64,000 nucleotides of DNA, from assembly GCA_009760855.2 (NCBI GenBank), contig WPIO01000015.1, forward strand, positions 3,019,001 to 3,083,000, in the 5' to 3' direction. The DNA comes from Cristatella mucedo (taxonomy: Eukaryota > Bryozoa > Phylactolaemata > Cristatellidae). Shown here piece after piece: positions 35,935-46,202 of this stretch. Within the stretch, counting starts at the first letter, position 1; each line of letters begins with the position of its first letter. The notes under the pieces are model-generated. The model saw nothing but the letters and a program-made list of their open reading frames with translations, searched no databases and was not told where the DNA came from. The position numbers were made by a program, and so were the translations under genes.

Positions 35935-36863
35935 GTTATGGGCAAACCCGGTGTGATTCAGAAATTGGAAAGGCTGACGCTCAAAATTGGCTCTGCCAGC
36001 ATATTTCCTGTTGAATCAGCTCGAAATCTAGGTGTCATGTTTGAAAGTGACCTCTCGTTAGACGACCACATCAGCTCCACAATCAAGTCTGCCTACTTTC
36101 AGATACATAACATTACTAAAATTTGGGCTTGTTTAGATAAGGTTACCACTCTAAGTTGTTCCATGCATTTGTAGCATCCCGTCTTGACTTCTGTAACTCA
36201 CTGCTTGCTGGTCTGCGGGTCTGTGCAATCAGGCATAAAACTCTGCAGCTAGGCTTGTCCGTCGTGAGCGTCGCAGTTGTCACATCATACCACTTCTCGC
36301 CGACCTGCACTGGATCCCAGTCAAGCAACGGATCGACTTCAAGGTTTTTGTCGCTCACTTTTAGGTCCCTTTATTCTTTGGCTCCAGCCTATCTCTTAGA
36401 TTTACTCCCCCCCACCAGGCCAAGCATCGAACCACCTGCTTTTCGGAATCCAACCGTTTAACAATACCTCGTACAAGCCTCAAATCCTTTGGAGACCGTG
36501 CATTTAGTTCATATGCTCCCAAAGCTTGGAACTCACTCCCGACTTGCGTTATAACGTCACCTGACTTGACCACATTTAAAAAGAACTTTAAAACACCTAT
36601 TTAGGAAAGCACTTTGCGAGTCCCCGTGATTCACCCTTCATGTGCTTTTTTCATGTGCTTGCGTGCTGACACTGCATGCTGCCACTAACCACACTTGCAT
36701 GCTGAATCTGTGCATGCCATCCCTAACCATGTTACTCATGTTGTTTATCAAGCATGATATTACTCACAATTCAATCGCGTTTCCCTTTGTAGCAAATGTA
36801 AAGCGCCTAGAGAGAGATTGAGTTCTCTGAGGGGGGCTTCATCAAGTGCATTGTTATTATTAC
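35935..36863 (+). mobile_element. LINE A 3' half, about 0.9 kb
   Basis: The + strand runs from TTATGGGCAAACCCGGTGTG (the VMGKPxVI segment) through the [29 protein letters not shown] and LRFGDRAFSSYAPKAWNSLP-type segments to the tail AAATGTAAAGCGCCTAGAG and an ATT end. Frameshifts and stops make it inactive. Confidence 0.9.
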
Positions 36864-38159
36864 CTTACCTTCGGACTAAGAGCCAATTTCCCAATTCAAC
36901 TGCTTAAAAATTTTTAGCTACGCCTGATACCTTTTTTTTTAAAATATGGGGGTCTTTAGCCCCCCCTCAGCAAAAACCGGCCTGAACGACTACGAAATGC
37001 CACAAGATGCTTTTTTCTGTATCTTACGACGTAAGGAGCCTGGCCGGCAGCATTCACAAGACTTTCATCTTAGCGATAAAAAATCCGCAGTAGTCGTTCG
37101 CGAATTTTCACAATGAGCTCCAGGGCCTACGGTGTTCAACATCAGCATACCCAGAACCAAATTAAAACGCATGCCTTCTAAACATCGATGGGCTAGATGT
37201 GCACCGCATTCATTATCCACACAGTGTAGCAGATATATATATAAGCCAAAGAGAATCTTTTCTTAAAAAAATGCCATAGTGATGATGTCTCGTTCACTGG
37301 CAGTCAACGCACACACAATAAGTTGCTGGGCTTAGTTGTAGCTAGCCAGCTGCTGCTGCCGTCTGGATTGCAACATGCAATGTATCAAGTAAAAAGTATT
37401 CCGACAACAGAAATGCCTACATACAGCACAGCAGAACTAAATATGGGACTCGATTGAGCTTTAATCTGAAACTCTAAACGCTCCAAACACGTATTCCAAA
37501 TACTGAACAACAACACTAAAGCTTTGAACCACTCTGCAGACCTCTCGAACAAAACATTCAGACACAAAACATTCCAATATTATGTCCAGGCAAAAACGTG
37601 CCAAAAACTGGTCACACTATTCTTAATTAATCTGCGTGACCGAAAAAATTCCTGCCAACATTGGATACTACAAGAAGAGAGGTGAGATCGTGCAATGCGG
37701 TAGCATGCATGGTCGCATACAAATACAAAACCAGGCAGACTGACACGGCAGCCCTTATGAAAAACTCCTCAACATTGCCATATCTACGGTCGGTAAAGCG
37801 AACAGCCGAATACTACGGGTGGGTCCGCAGAGATCAACGATAGGTCTACATTCGTAGACCGGGCCGGCATTGATTCATATTGACCACCGAGATCGACTTT
37901 GAAGGTAAAAGAAACATCGGACGGTCGGGTGTGGGTGGTCTTAGTCGAATGAAGGCAAGGCATCAGAAACCAGTGGTTGCCTCCTAGAGCAGGCGACTGC
38001 AGAGCCACGGAGTAAGGCATCGAAAGGCTCTTCTTAGCAAGTCGCCAACTCGGCAAGCATGGCGCATTGCCATGCCGGCGTGTTAAGGGCTACTTAAGAG
38101 GTAAGGGAACCGCCGGCTATGAATGGCTACGAGCACTGAACCAAGTTCAAACCCGAGAC
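36864..38159. other. Region 3' of CYHR1
   Basis: On the minus strand this follows the CYHR1 stop codon and should hold its 3' UTR. A reverse-strand ATTAAA-like signal lies near 37459, but I cannot say that it is used. Nothing else is recognised. Confidence 0.35.
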
Positions 38160-38554
38160 TCATTTAGTGACTTGAAACATGATCAGTCGAAGGTTCACAC
38201 TTTTCTGCGCCAAAATGCGATTGCATTCCATCGAGTCCTCGACGGGAAGCGGCAAGTACGGCGAGTCGGTCGCTTCGCTTGTGAACTCAAACCGGTAGAT
38301 GGCCGGGTTGATGCGCAGGTCCGAGTGCGGTCCCTTGAGCAGCACGTAGTGGACATCAACGGAGCTGGAAGTGCGGCTCTTGAGGACGAGCGAGTAGCAC
38401 AGCGAGCGCTCGGACACGAGCGTCGGGTCCTTGGCCTCTCTGTCGTTGACGCGTGCCCTCACCACCCACTGCTGCCCGAGAATGTTGACGCGGGCCGACT
38501 CAAACTGCAGCTTCGGTATGAAGTCGTCGGATCGGTACGGCTTTATCTGTACGT
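38160..38554 (-). CDS. CYHR1: CYHR1 coding exon 4 (terminal)
   Basis: The acceptor GGTTGTAG at 38555 joins to give a junction Asn, then [11 protein letters not shown]. The exon ends with [11 protein letters not shown] and TGA at 38160-38162, matching the family's usual C-terminus (human NLRLFLFQIQK from memory). Confidence 0.93.
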
Positions 38555-39804
38555 CTACAACCACCGCCGAGGGGCTTCCTTAGCAATGCGGGGGGGGGGG
38601 GGGGGGGACGATCGGGGGGGGGGGGCCCAATGGGAATGGAATGGAATGGAATGGAAGGCAGGCCAACCAGGCGACTGCTTCGGCAAACCAATGCCGACAC
38701 CCTGGCTGCCGCCGTGACAAGTTGCAGCCGGGCTTACTTGATTGCTGAATTTTCTCGAACGATAGCAGGCTAAATATGTTCTTGTAGAGGTTCGCCTCGG
38801 CCGCCTTCTTGGAATCCATGGTGGTGAGTGCTTCCATGACTTCGAGGCCGGGTTTCTGGGGATGTGGGCAGTTCAGTTCGTGGTCCAGCAGTTTGTGAAA
38901 CGGTCCCTTCCAATCGCAGCCGATTCGCTCGTACTTGCATGCAGCTTTCCTGCAACACGTGCGATCGGTGATCTTTCTAGACAGGACTCAACACTACTGC
39001 CGGAAAAGCCTGGCTGCGAATGACAGAAGCATGCTCACACTGTGCCCAACAGCTTGCGTGCTAATTAGGCACAGAGGCTATCACCTGAAACAGACACGTG
39101 AGGCAAAGGCAGCCTATGCAACAAACAGTGCCCCTCGAAAGTTCTTCCACTATTTATGGTTGCACGATATTTCTTTCGACTTCTGCTCCTGACTCAACTT
39201 TGACAAACGATTATGGCCCGGTCTTTTCTTTTTGCTATTTCAGCCGAAAGACATCTATAAATAACTATTGCAGACAAACACATTAAAATGGTTAGATTCC
39301 GGCCACATGAGAAAAAGAAAAGTGACGTGGGTAAATCACAGAGGTAGCGAGGGGTTTTCGGATGTAGCACGGTAACAGTTGCAGCGCTCCAGCAATATAC
39401 GGGAAAAGGCAATTACACTTCTGAAAAGAATGCACTGGCATTGATAGATTGGAGTTACATCACCAAAGATTTAATAAAATAAAAAATATAAAATTCATTT
39501 GTATAGCACCCTAAGATAACTTAATCTCTATTCAGGCACTTCACCTATGTCTGAGGGTTCGCACCCACGACCTCGGTCGTCAAAAGCGAGCACTTTACTC
39601 CTGGAATGTAGCACTATCTCTGCTATTATAAATGTGTGTGAGGTTCGCATATGTGCTCGTGTGCAAGTACATGTTAATGCATGTGCGGATGTGTGTGGGG
39701 ATAGGTATACCATGAGTGTGTGTGCAAGCGTGTGTGTGTGTGTGTGTGCGCGCGTGTGTAGATGTGTGCACGGATGTGTATATGTATGTGTTCACGTCGT
39801 GTGC

Positions 39805-39845
<41 letters not shown>

Positions 39846-40819
39846 TACTAGTACCATTTTTAATGACAGTCAATAAGGCCAGCATAACAATAACAACAAC
39901 AACAACGTGTCTTTCGTAGAGTGACCTATGAGAAAAAAATACTAGCTAATTCAACAGCCTCTTTTATATAGCGACAGATGAGCCTTTACGGCTATCACCA
40001 CCTCTTGCAGCGATAATAAGGAATTGCCCACTACAGGATTCGAACCCACGACCTCGGGACCGAGTTCGTGAAAAGCAACCGCCTTACCTAGTGTGCCATC
40101 ACGCCCACCAAGAATAAATATCTATCCAGGTATCATTCGCTGCAAGAGATGCAATAAACAAAGGTTTGTGATACACGCACGGTATCATACTTAAAATGAT
40201 TTGCAACGCACTGCATAGTGGCCCGACTTCCCGCATGGAGATTAAAATATGCTCTACCAAAATAAGCATGCACAATAAACAAACATGATGCTTACTATGC
40301 AAGCATGCTAAAGCAAACAATTAGACATTCTAGTTATTAGGACCTTTAGCATGCCCTGAAGCATGCGCAGGTAAGCACGCAAAACACACAGGAGCAAAAA
40401 AGCTATGTTCACTGGGGCAAAAAGAAAGTTGACCAGAACAGATGCGTCTTTAGCTGAGACTTAGAAAAATGATCCAAGGCTGATGCAAGTAGTGGCCATA
40501 GCCGAAGGCGAGCACCAGACTTTTGGTGCTGAAGGCTCGATTACCAAAAGATTTCAATTTAGTGCATGGGCCAAACGGCGAGATGACTAAATGCTAAATG
40601 CTAAATGCTGAGGAGCAGGTGATACGAGAACGAGTAAAGCGAGCCGTAAGTCAGATGATCCTGAAATCGATTCGATGCTTGACAAGGAGCCAGTGAAGCC
40701 TCAGACAGTTGTGCCCAGTGGTTAAGGTGCTCGCCCCCACCAAGGTCGTGGGCTCGAGCCCCCTGGCATATTAAAGTGCCTGAATAGCGATTAAGTTCTC
40801 TTAGGGTGGGCTATACAAA

Positions 40820-40867
<48 letters not shown>

Positions 40868-41997
40868 TACGGACATGGTGATATGGAAGCTTTGCTGTTG
40901 ACTACAGACTAGGCTAGCTGCTTACTTTTGCACCAGTTTTGGGTAAATTAAGGGCACAAATTAAGGCCGAGTCTTAAATTAAGGGAATTAAAGCAAATCT
41001 AGGTGCAATGTCACGAAGACATGAGCCAGTTTAGCTTCTGTACTCTTATCTAAGAACGCCCTGATTTTGGCAATGTTGCTTTACTGAACCTGAAAGTATT
41101 GTGTTTAGTGATAACGATCAGAATAGATAGAGAGAATAGATAGTGAAAAGAAGGGGCCTAAGGCTTAAGACCCTGAGGTGTCCCATACTTTAAGGGATGC
41201 TTCCCAGCTATTTGCATCCTCTACTTGCATCCTCGTCATACAGCTTAGCAATGCGCCAGCGATACCTAAGCATGTGGAAAGGTGCTCCACAAGGATCTGG
41301 TGGTCAATAGAGCCAAATACTAATAATAGATTTAGTGGGTCCTTGTGATTCGTCCTCGATGTGCTTATGCGTGCTGACACTGTTCATGCTGCCACTAACC
41401 ACATTTGCATGCTGACCCAGTGCATGTAACCCCTAACCATGTTATTCATTTTGTTTGTTTTTCAAGCATGATTTTACTTACTATTCTATTGCGTATCACT
41501 TTGCAGCAAATGTAAAGCGCCTAGAAAGAGATTAAGTTCTCTGAGGGCGCTTTATCAAGTGCAATATTATTATTATTATTAGATCTAGGAGAACCAGATG
41601 AGAGGCCCTACAATGATCAGAATTGTTCTTAAGGCCGTTGCAAACCCGAAGCAAAGCAGTGTCTGTGGAATGGTTAGCTCTAGAACCCGATTGGTACTTG
41701 CCAGCCAGATCTGTTGAATTGATGTAACTATTTAGTTACTTGGTCACCACCATTCCAGTGTCTTGGATAAGAATCAAATTCTCACGATCAAGATTGGGCT
41801 TCTAAATGAGTAGCCTGACAATCACTGTTCTCAGTGGGGGGAAGGGTAAGCAGAGATTTACAATATTTTTTGTGGTGGGCAGCAATAAGTCTATCCACCT
41901 CTGAAGGAGAACTGTTCGGACAGGTTCATGAGTACTCACGGATCTTGTGGCCGGAGAGACAAATTTAGTGCAGACTTTGATAGAGACAGGTGTGACT

Positions 41998-42062
<65 letters not shown>

Positions 42063-45000
42063 GAGCAGAGAGATGGGCAGTGGAAGTTCGGCACGGACGG
42101 TAGGGAGGCGCCGATGTCCATAATCTGTTACCTGGGAAGAATTTGGGTAACACCATGCTAAGTCGTCACAGGAAATCACTGGGCAGCATGATTGCTTGGC
42201 AGCAGCTAAGAAGATGGTAGATAGAGAGATTCAACATTTTTGGATTATTCATCCTTGATTCTACTTCTCTCTGTATACAATATGGTCTTTCTTAGCCACA
42301 GCTAAAATGGATTGACAAGATGATCTTCAAATGCCAAGCGCTAGACAGCGACAGTCTCGACATTTTGGTTTCGGCTTTATGTTTAGTGTTCCTTGCTGTC
42401 TTTATGTGTAGACATCTATTCCGGCACTTAAAAGTATGCACATGCATCAGTAGCAATGACATTATGCACGAACGCATGCCTACAGTCCAACCATGTAGAC
42501 TGAGTGAAGTTTGGAGGGGCAAGCAGGCACATATTCCATACAAATCCATCGAGGTAGACAAACCTAAAGCCGACGACGGTCGTATCGGTGCAGAAAGCAG
42601 AGCACACGCGAGCAACTCGGGTAGGGCACTATACTCTCTCGACGGCCAACGCAGCCTGGTTAATGACAGGGATAAGACTAAGACTAATCAGCAAGAGAGG
42701 GGGGGTCGAGCAGCCAATCTCAGGTCCGATCTACAGGCTGGGCCTAAGACGGTGTTGACAATTCTACGAGTTGCACCGTTCTTCTAGCTGCCATTATATA
42801 TTTCACAATAGTGTCCGCATTGTCCGGGCACACAAGCCAGGTTCAGCCCATTGCTCAAGCACGGACTCTTGCTACAGCCTACAGCTCTGTCACCCTGCTG
42901 CTGTACGTACTAGTAACCTGATTCTCCATATCGCAATGCACTTCCGGTAATCTTTTAATTGTTCGGCCATGAAACATTTACAGGTATGCTGCCAGCAACA
43001 CACTAGCACACTCAGCATGCTCCAAAGCAGTAGGATCCATACCATTTAAAAATAAGCTAAAAACGCATCTATTTTATCACAGCATTTAGTGGGTTAGTGG
43101 GTGCTTTGTCTGCCTACGTGTGCTGACACTTTTTATGCTACCACTAACCATATTTGCATGCTGACCCTGTGCATGCCACATCTAACCATATTATGCTTGT
43201 TGTCATTGAGCATACTGCTACTAATCAAATTGCTAAATAATATAAATACACATATATGTATTTATATTACTTAAAAAGTTTAATTTCATATAGCAATAAT
43301 CGGCCTTCAAAAGGGCGATGTGATTTTGAGCACTTAAGGAGAGGCATTTGCAGCTTGTTGAGAAGATATTGGGAATTGTGCCCCCTGATCAAGCTTCCTT
43401 TACAGCATATGTAAAGTGCCTAGAAAGAGATTAAGTTCTCTGAGGGCGCTATAGAAATACATTATTATTATATCCTGAGCCCACATGACCACAGCAGAGC
43501 CTATAGTAGCTTTACTGCAACTACATTACAAGCACAGATTTAAGCAAGACGACATTATGAGAGCAGAAGGAGGTTGCTGTTTTAGCAGCCAGAGTCTACT
43601 GGTAACTATCTACATGCAGCTATGCAGGCTGTTAAAACATGTTTCCTGCAGTGCTGTAGGTCAGCGTACATGTGGATGAGAGCGAGAACATGTTTGCGTG
43701 TGCCTGCGTGTGCATGCCTTTGTGTTCACGGCTCTGTGCACATCAAGCTCGCACACTATTGCCCATATAGCTCAGCATCAGAAAAATAGGGGTCCGACAT
43801 ACTTTACACCACAGATTGAGCCGTAGCTGTGTCGGTGAATCTACTACCATGTCATTTCTGCCATCATTGTACACACACTAGACCCTATCCATCGTGTGAA
43901 CATTCCCCATCGGGCATACGATTTCGGAGGATACATTTTCCAGGATCATGTCCAATCGTTTGCCTCACACCACCAACCGTTCATCCACCGCATACGCGGT
44001 GGATGCTGCCATGGCGACACCGGCTGCTCAACACTGAGCACTGGGTTTGCTGAATTTCCGTTCCACAGCCCGTGGACTAGCCAAGCCACAAACAGCTACC
44101 GGGCAGTGCACGAACGGCAGCAAGCGGCTGCCAAGCCTGCGAGGGGGTTTAGGAGGAGTGTCTCGGGCGAGGAGCTGCCAGGCCACACACCTGTCCTTGC
44201 ACAGCTCGGTCTGATGGCGGTCAACGGCATGCCGAGGAAACTTCCGGCAGCAGTACAGGCAGTCAGTGGGCAGCTCGCCCAGCGTCTTCTCCACGGCCAG
44301 GTTTCGCACGCACTTCTCCAACTCACATCGGCAGTTGGGACACGAAGGCGTCTCGTCGCGCAGGCGGCTGTCGGCCGTCAGATGCGCTTGGCAGCCGGCG
44401 CACATCAAGTGACCGTTGATGCACTAAACGCGACGGCGACAATTTTTTGGCGAAAGCACCGACTTTGCGTTCAGGTTGGCGATCGGCTAGAGTGTGGTAA
44501 ACCGCGCCAGTAAGCAAGCATTGCACGTGCTGCCGAGATGCCTCGCGATTATTATTACGGCAAGACGTGAGGGAGCATTGCAAAGACGAAATCTCTTTCT
44601 AGGCGCTTCGCTTTGGCTGAAAGAGAAGGTTATTCATATAAACTTCTTAGTGTTACGTGTTGCAAGAATACAAAGGTTGATTCGTCGCACGAACGGAGGA
44701 GCACATGCTAGAGCGGATGGATTTTTCGGCTTCCGTTTTCAATCCCGTCAAGCCAGAATGTATAGCGATGTTACAGCTACATGTAGCGAGTTCCAGGCTG
44801 TGGGTGCATTGGAGATTAAGGCGAGGTCTTCAATGAATTTGGGATTCGTTAGCAAAGCAGCCAAACGACCTGATTAAGACACGTTTGAGCCGTGAGGGAA
44901 AGCCAGAGGAGTATAGCCCACCAAGACAGGTAAGCTGCAGCAAGCAGACTGCAGCAAGCAGAGCGAAGGGACGAGTGAGTGACTGGACTCTGAAGTCGAT

Positions 45001-45886
45001 GCAGGAGTTGAGACAGAACCGATTCAGGTCGTATAGAAAATGGCGCACTCTTGGCAGCTATTCACGACAGGCAAGTCACGCGGCCGAGTTTTAAATCTCC
45101 GGTAAACGTCTCACTGCGCTAGCAGGAATACCTGGTGACAGTGAAAATTTGGCTGCGTTACTGACATCTAAGCACGCCGGAATTTGTTGAGTATTATGCA
45201 ACTGAATATACGCAGGCTTGATTTTAGAGCTGATGCGGCCATCTAGCGAGTAGTCACTTTGTGGCAGGTCATCCGCATTCCCGAACGGAGGCCAGCAAAC
45301 ACAGGGGATGCGCTGGCCGAGCCAGTTTTAAGGGTTAGACTATCCGGTTTCTGAGCGACTCCAGGGTTTGGCCGTCGCCACGAAAAGGTTCGGGCTCCAC
45401 TGCGCACTGCAGTGGGCAGCGGATCTCTCTTCGAGCGAAAGCGGCCACAGCTATGAGACACTCCAGAGCAGCGGGCCAGTGGCGAGCGGTAGGCGAGAGC
45501 AGCCAATTCGCCGGGTCGAAGGCAGCGGCTGCACGCTTAAATACATGTCGTACTCTGTCTAGCAGCTGGCGCGATCAGATCCGTCGATATCTCGTCGAAG
45601 CAAAAATAGCGCGCGCCACTTCTCGGCAGCAGCATAAGGTGAACCCTGGATTGATAGGCACTCGCGGCCCGCAGCAGCTGACCTGGAACATCGCCCCTCT
45701 CGGCAAGTCTAGGCAAACTGTGCAACACAAAATGGAATGCAGCCTGTCTTCCAGCGCATTGTGTCCCTCTTTATCCGACTCTTCGCTTTTCTGTTTCTTC
45801 TGCGGCGGCTCAAAATTCTTCTCTGCAAGCTCTTTATCGCAAGGGAATTCCTCGGCACTCACAGAGGACGCCCCCAGCTCGGCCAT
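38160..45886 (-). CDS. CYHR1: CYHR1 / ZTRAF1 (cysteine- and histidine-rich protein 1), complete, four coding exons
   Basis: Joining 45886-45683, 44423-44191, 38949-38738 and 38554-38160 gives 1044 bases, 347 residues plus TGA, with every intron GT-AG and all phases consistent (0, 2, 1). The RING is complete: C55-x2-C58-x10-C69-x3-H73-x2-C76-x2-C79-x16-C96-x2-C99. A TRAF-type Cys/His region follows ([17 protein letters not shown], then [14 protein letters not shown]), and the C-terminal domain includes [15 protein letters not shown] and FLLKGP-like [11 protein letters not shown]. The exon junctions match the human protein from memory ([30 protein letters not shown]). RING plus TRAF zinc fingers suggests a ubiquitin ligase, but its substrate is poorly known. 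The ATG at 45886 has a strong context (G at -3 and +4). Introns are 1259, 5241 and 183 bases; the first two are filled with retroelements. Confidence 0.93.
38590..38624. repeat. Poly-G tracts in CYHR1 intron 3
   Basis: Two G runs, one of about 18 bases, are separated by a short ACGATC. They lie in the 183-base intron just upstream of its acceptor on the minus strand, where they read as a poly-C tract. Confidence 0.9.
38637..38657. repeat. (ATGGA)n pentamer repeat
   Basis: Four ATGGA units lie in CYHR1 intron 3. Confidence 0.85.
38738..38949 (-). CDS. CYHR1: CYHR1 coding exon 3
   Basis: After the acceptor GTGTTGCAG the first base completes the split Arg codon, and [18 protein letters not shown] follows with the second Cys/His unit. 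The exon continues to [13 protein letters not shown] and ends at A|GTAAGC, phase 1. Confidence 0.93.
39491..39603 (-). mobile_element. SINE2 copy in CYHR1 intron 2
   Basis: TTCATTTGTATAGCACCCTA, AACTTAATCTCTATTCAGGC and GGTTCGCACCCACGACCTCG are the reverse-complemented SINE2 tail and B-box region. The A-box end is truncated. Confidence 0.7.
39715..39843. repeat. (GT)n microsatellite, interrupted then pure
   Basis: A degenerate TG-rich zone leads into about 19 pure GT units. Confidence 0.95.
39937..40109 (-). mobile_element. SINE1 copy in CYHR1 intron 2
   Basis: AATACTAGCTAATTCAACAG, TTTACGGCTATCACCACCTC, GGATTCGAACCCACGACCTC and GCAACCGCCTTACCTAGTG are the complete reverse-complemented SINE1, with a perfect B box. 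Confidence 0.88.
40710..40866 (+). mobile_element. SINE2 copy ending in (TA)n, inserted in LINE C
   Basis: GCCCAGTGGTTAAGGTGCTC, GTGGGCTCGAGCCCCC, AAGTGCCTGAATAGCGATTA and TTCTCTTAGGGTGGGCTATA then CAAATGATA run straight into about 23 TA units. It has the least-diverged head and tail of the SINE2 copies. Confidence 0.85.
41332..41579 (+). mobile_element. LINE A 3' tail inserted in LINE C, with 5-bp target duplication
   Basis: TAGAT at 41327-41331 is repeated at 41580-41584. Between them lie only the last 250 bases of LINE A: TTAGTGGGTCC, TGCCACTAACCAC, then AAATGTAAAGCGCCTAGAA and an ATT end. LINE C sequence resumes with CTAGGAGAAC. Confidence 0.85.
42000..42058. repeat. (GA)n microsatellite inside LINE C
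   Basis: About 29 GA units lie at the place where the other LINE C copy (near 52560) has a GAGGAG tract. Confidence 0.95.
42291..43040. other. CYHR1 intron 2 stretch without recognised feature
   Basis: A + strand frame 42320-42787 starts with ATG and a hydrophobic segment ([12 protein letters not shown]), but no homology is recognised and it is antisense inside an intron. It may be 5' LINE C sequence. Confidence 0.3.
43041..43472 (+). mobile_element. LINE A 3' end, split by a 160-bp insert
   Basis: AAAACGCATCTATTTTATCA to GAGCATACTGCTACTAATCA and then GCTTCCTTTACAGCATATGT to the ATT end are LINE A. The AT-rich block between about 43230 and 43390 is absent from other copies and starts with CTAAATAATATAAATACACA. 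Confidence 0.75.
44191..44423 (-). CDS. CYHR1: CYHR1 coding exon 2
   Basis: The acceptor TTTAG precedes TGC ATC AAC GGT CAC, which gives [11 protein letters not shown]. The exon supplies the rest of the RING (CPNC at residues 96-99) and the start of the TRAF-type region. It ends within an Arg codon (GAC AG|GTGTGT, phase 2). Confidence 0.93.
44565..45390 (-). mobile_element. LINE D (L2-like, degenerate) in CYHR1 intron 1
   Basis: The order AAATCTCTTTCTAGGCGCTT, GCGAGTTCCAGGCTGTGGGT, GACTCTGAAGTCGATGCAGG, GATTTTAGAGCTGATGCGGC and TGGCCGAGCCAGTTTTAAGG parallels the reverse complement of LINE A coding and tail sequence, at much lower identity. Confidence 0.65.
45683..45886 (-). CDS. CYHR1: CYHR1 coding exon 1
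   Basis: It encodes residues 1-68: an acidic, Lys-rich leader ([17 protein letters not shown]) that may carry a nuclear localisation signal, then the first RING cysteines in [15 protein letters not shown]. The donor is CAG|GTCAGC in phase 0. An upstream non-ATG extension is possible, but no supporting signal is seen. Confidence 0.92.
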
Positions 45887-45939
45887 AGCGGTCGGACGCA
45901 GGAAGCAGTTGCTGCAAGGACGCAAAGCGAGATCGAGGC

Positions 45940-45985
45940 TCTACTAACAACGTCGTTATTAAATAGCCAATCAGAATCGCGAACC
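45940..45985 (-). promoter_or_regulatory. Possible CYHR1 core promoter (inverted CCAAT plus TATA-like)
   Basis: On the minus strand, TCTGATTGGCT (an NF-Y-type box) is followed directly by ATTTAATAA, a weak TATA-like motif, about 75-90 bases upstream of the CYHR1 ATG. The spacing would give a short 5' UTR. Confidence 0.35.
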
Positions 45986-46202
45986 TCAGCATCGTTGTGA
46001 CGCCAACGTGGCCCCTCCTACACGAATGCCGATGGTCCGCCCTTTTGCCTGGAGCTGCTGCACGCATAGCCGACAGACGCGCAAGCTAGGCGCCCTAGTC
46101 ACTGTCTGCTAAGCGATTCTTAAAGTGACTGCATCGCAAGATTTGTATGGCGTTGAAAATTAATTAGTCAGCATCTTTCTATAGAGACGTAGGAATAATC
46201 AA

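Larger units (their letters stand above)
40430..42290 (-). mobile_element. LINE C, interrupted by a SINE2 and a LINE A tail
   Basis: Blocks such as GATTTCAATTTAGTGCATGG, CTAAGAACGCCCTGATTTTGG, GATACCTAAGCATGTGGAAA and AGATCTAGGAGAACCAGATG recur in the same order at 50165-53821, so these are two copies of one LINE. The minus strand carries decayed RT text. A SINE2 lies at 40710-40866 and a LINE A tail at 41332-41579. The coding frames are wrecked. Confidence 0.75.

Noticed and set aside
42320-42787. 155-codon + strand frame with an N-terminal hydrophobic segment
   Set aside because: It is antisense within CYHR1 intron 2, has no homology I recognise and probably overlaps LINE C remains. Noted under that stretch only.
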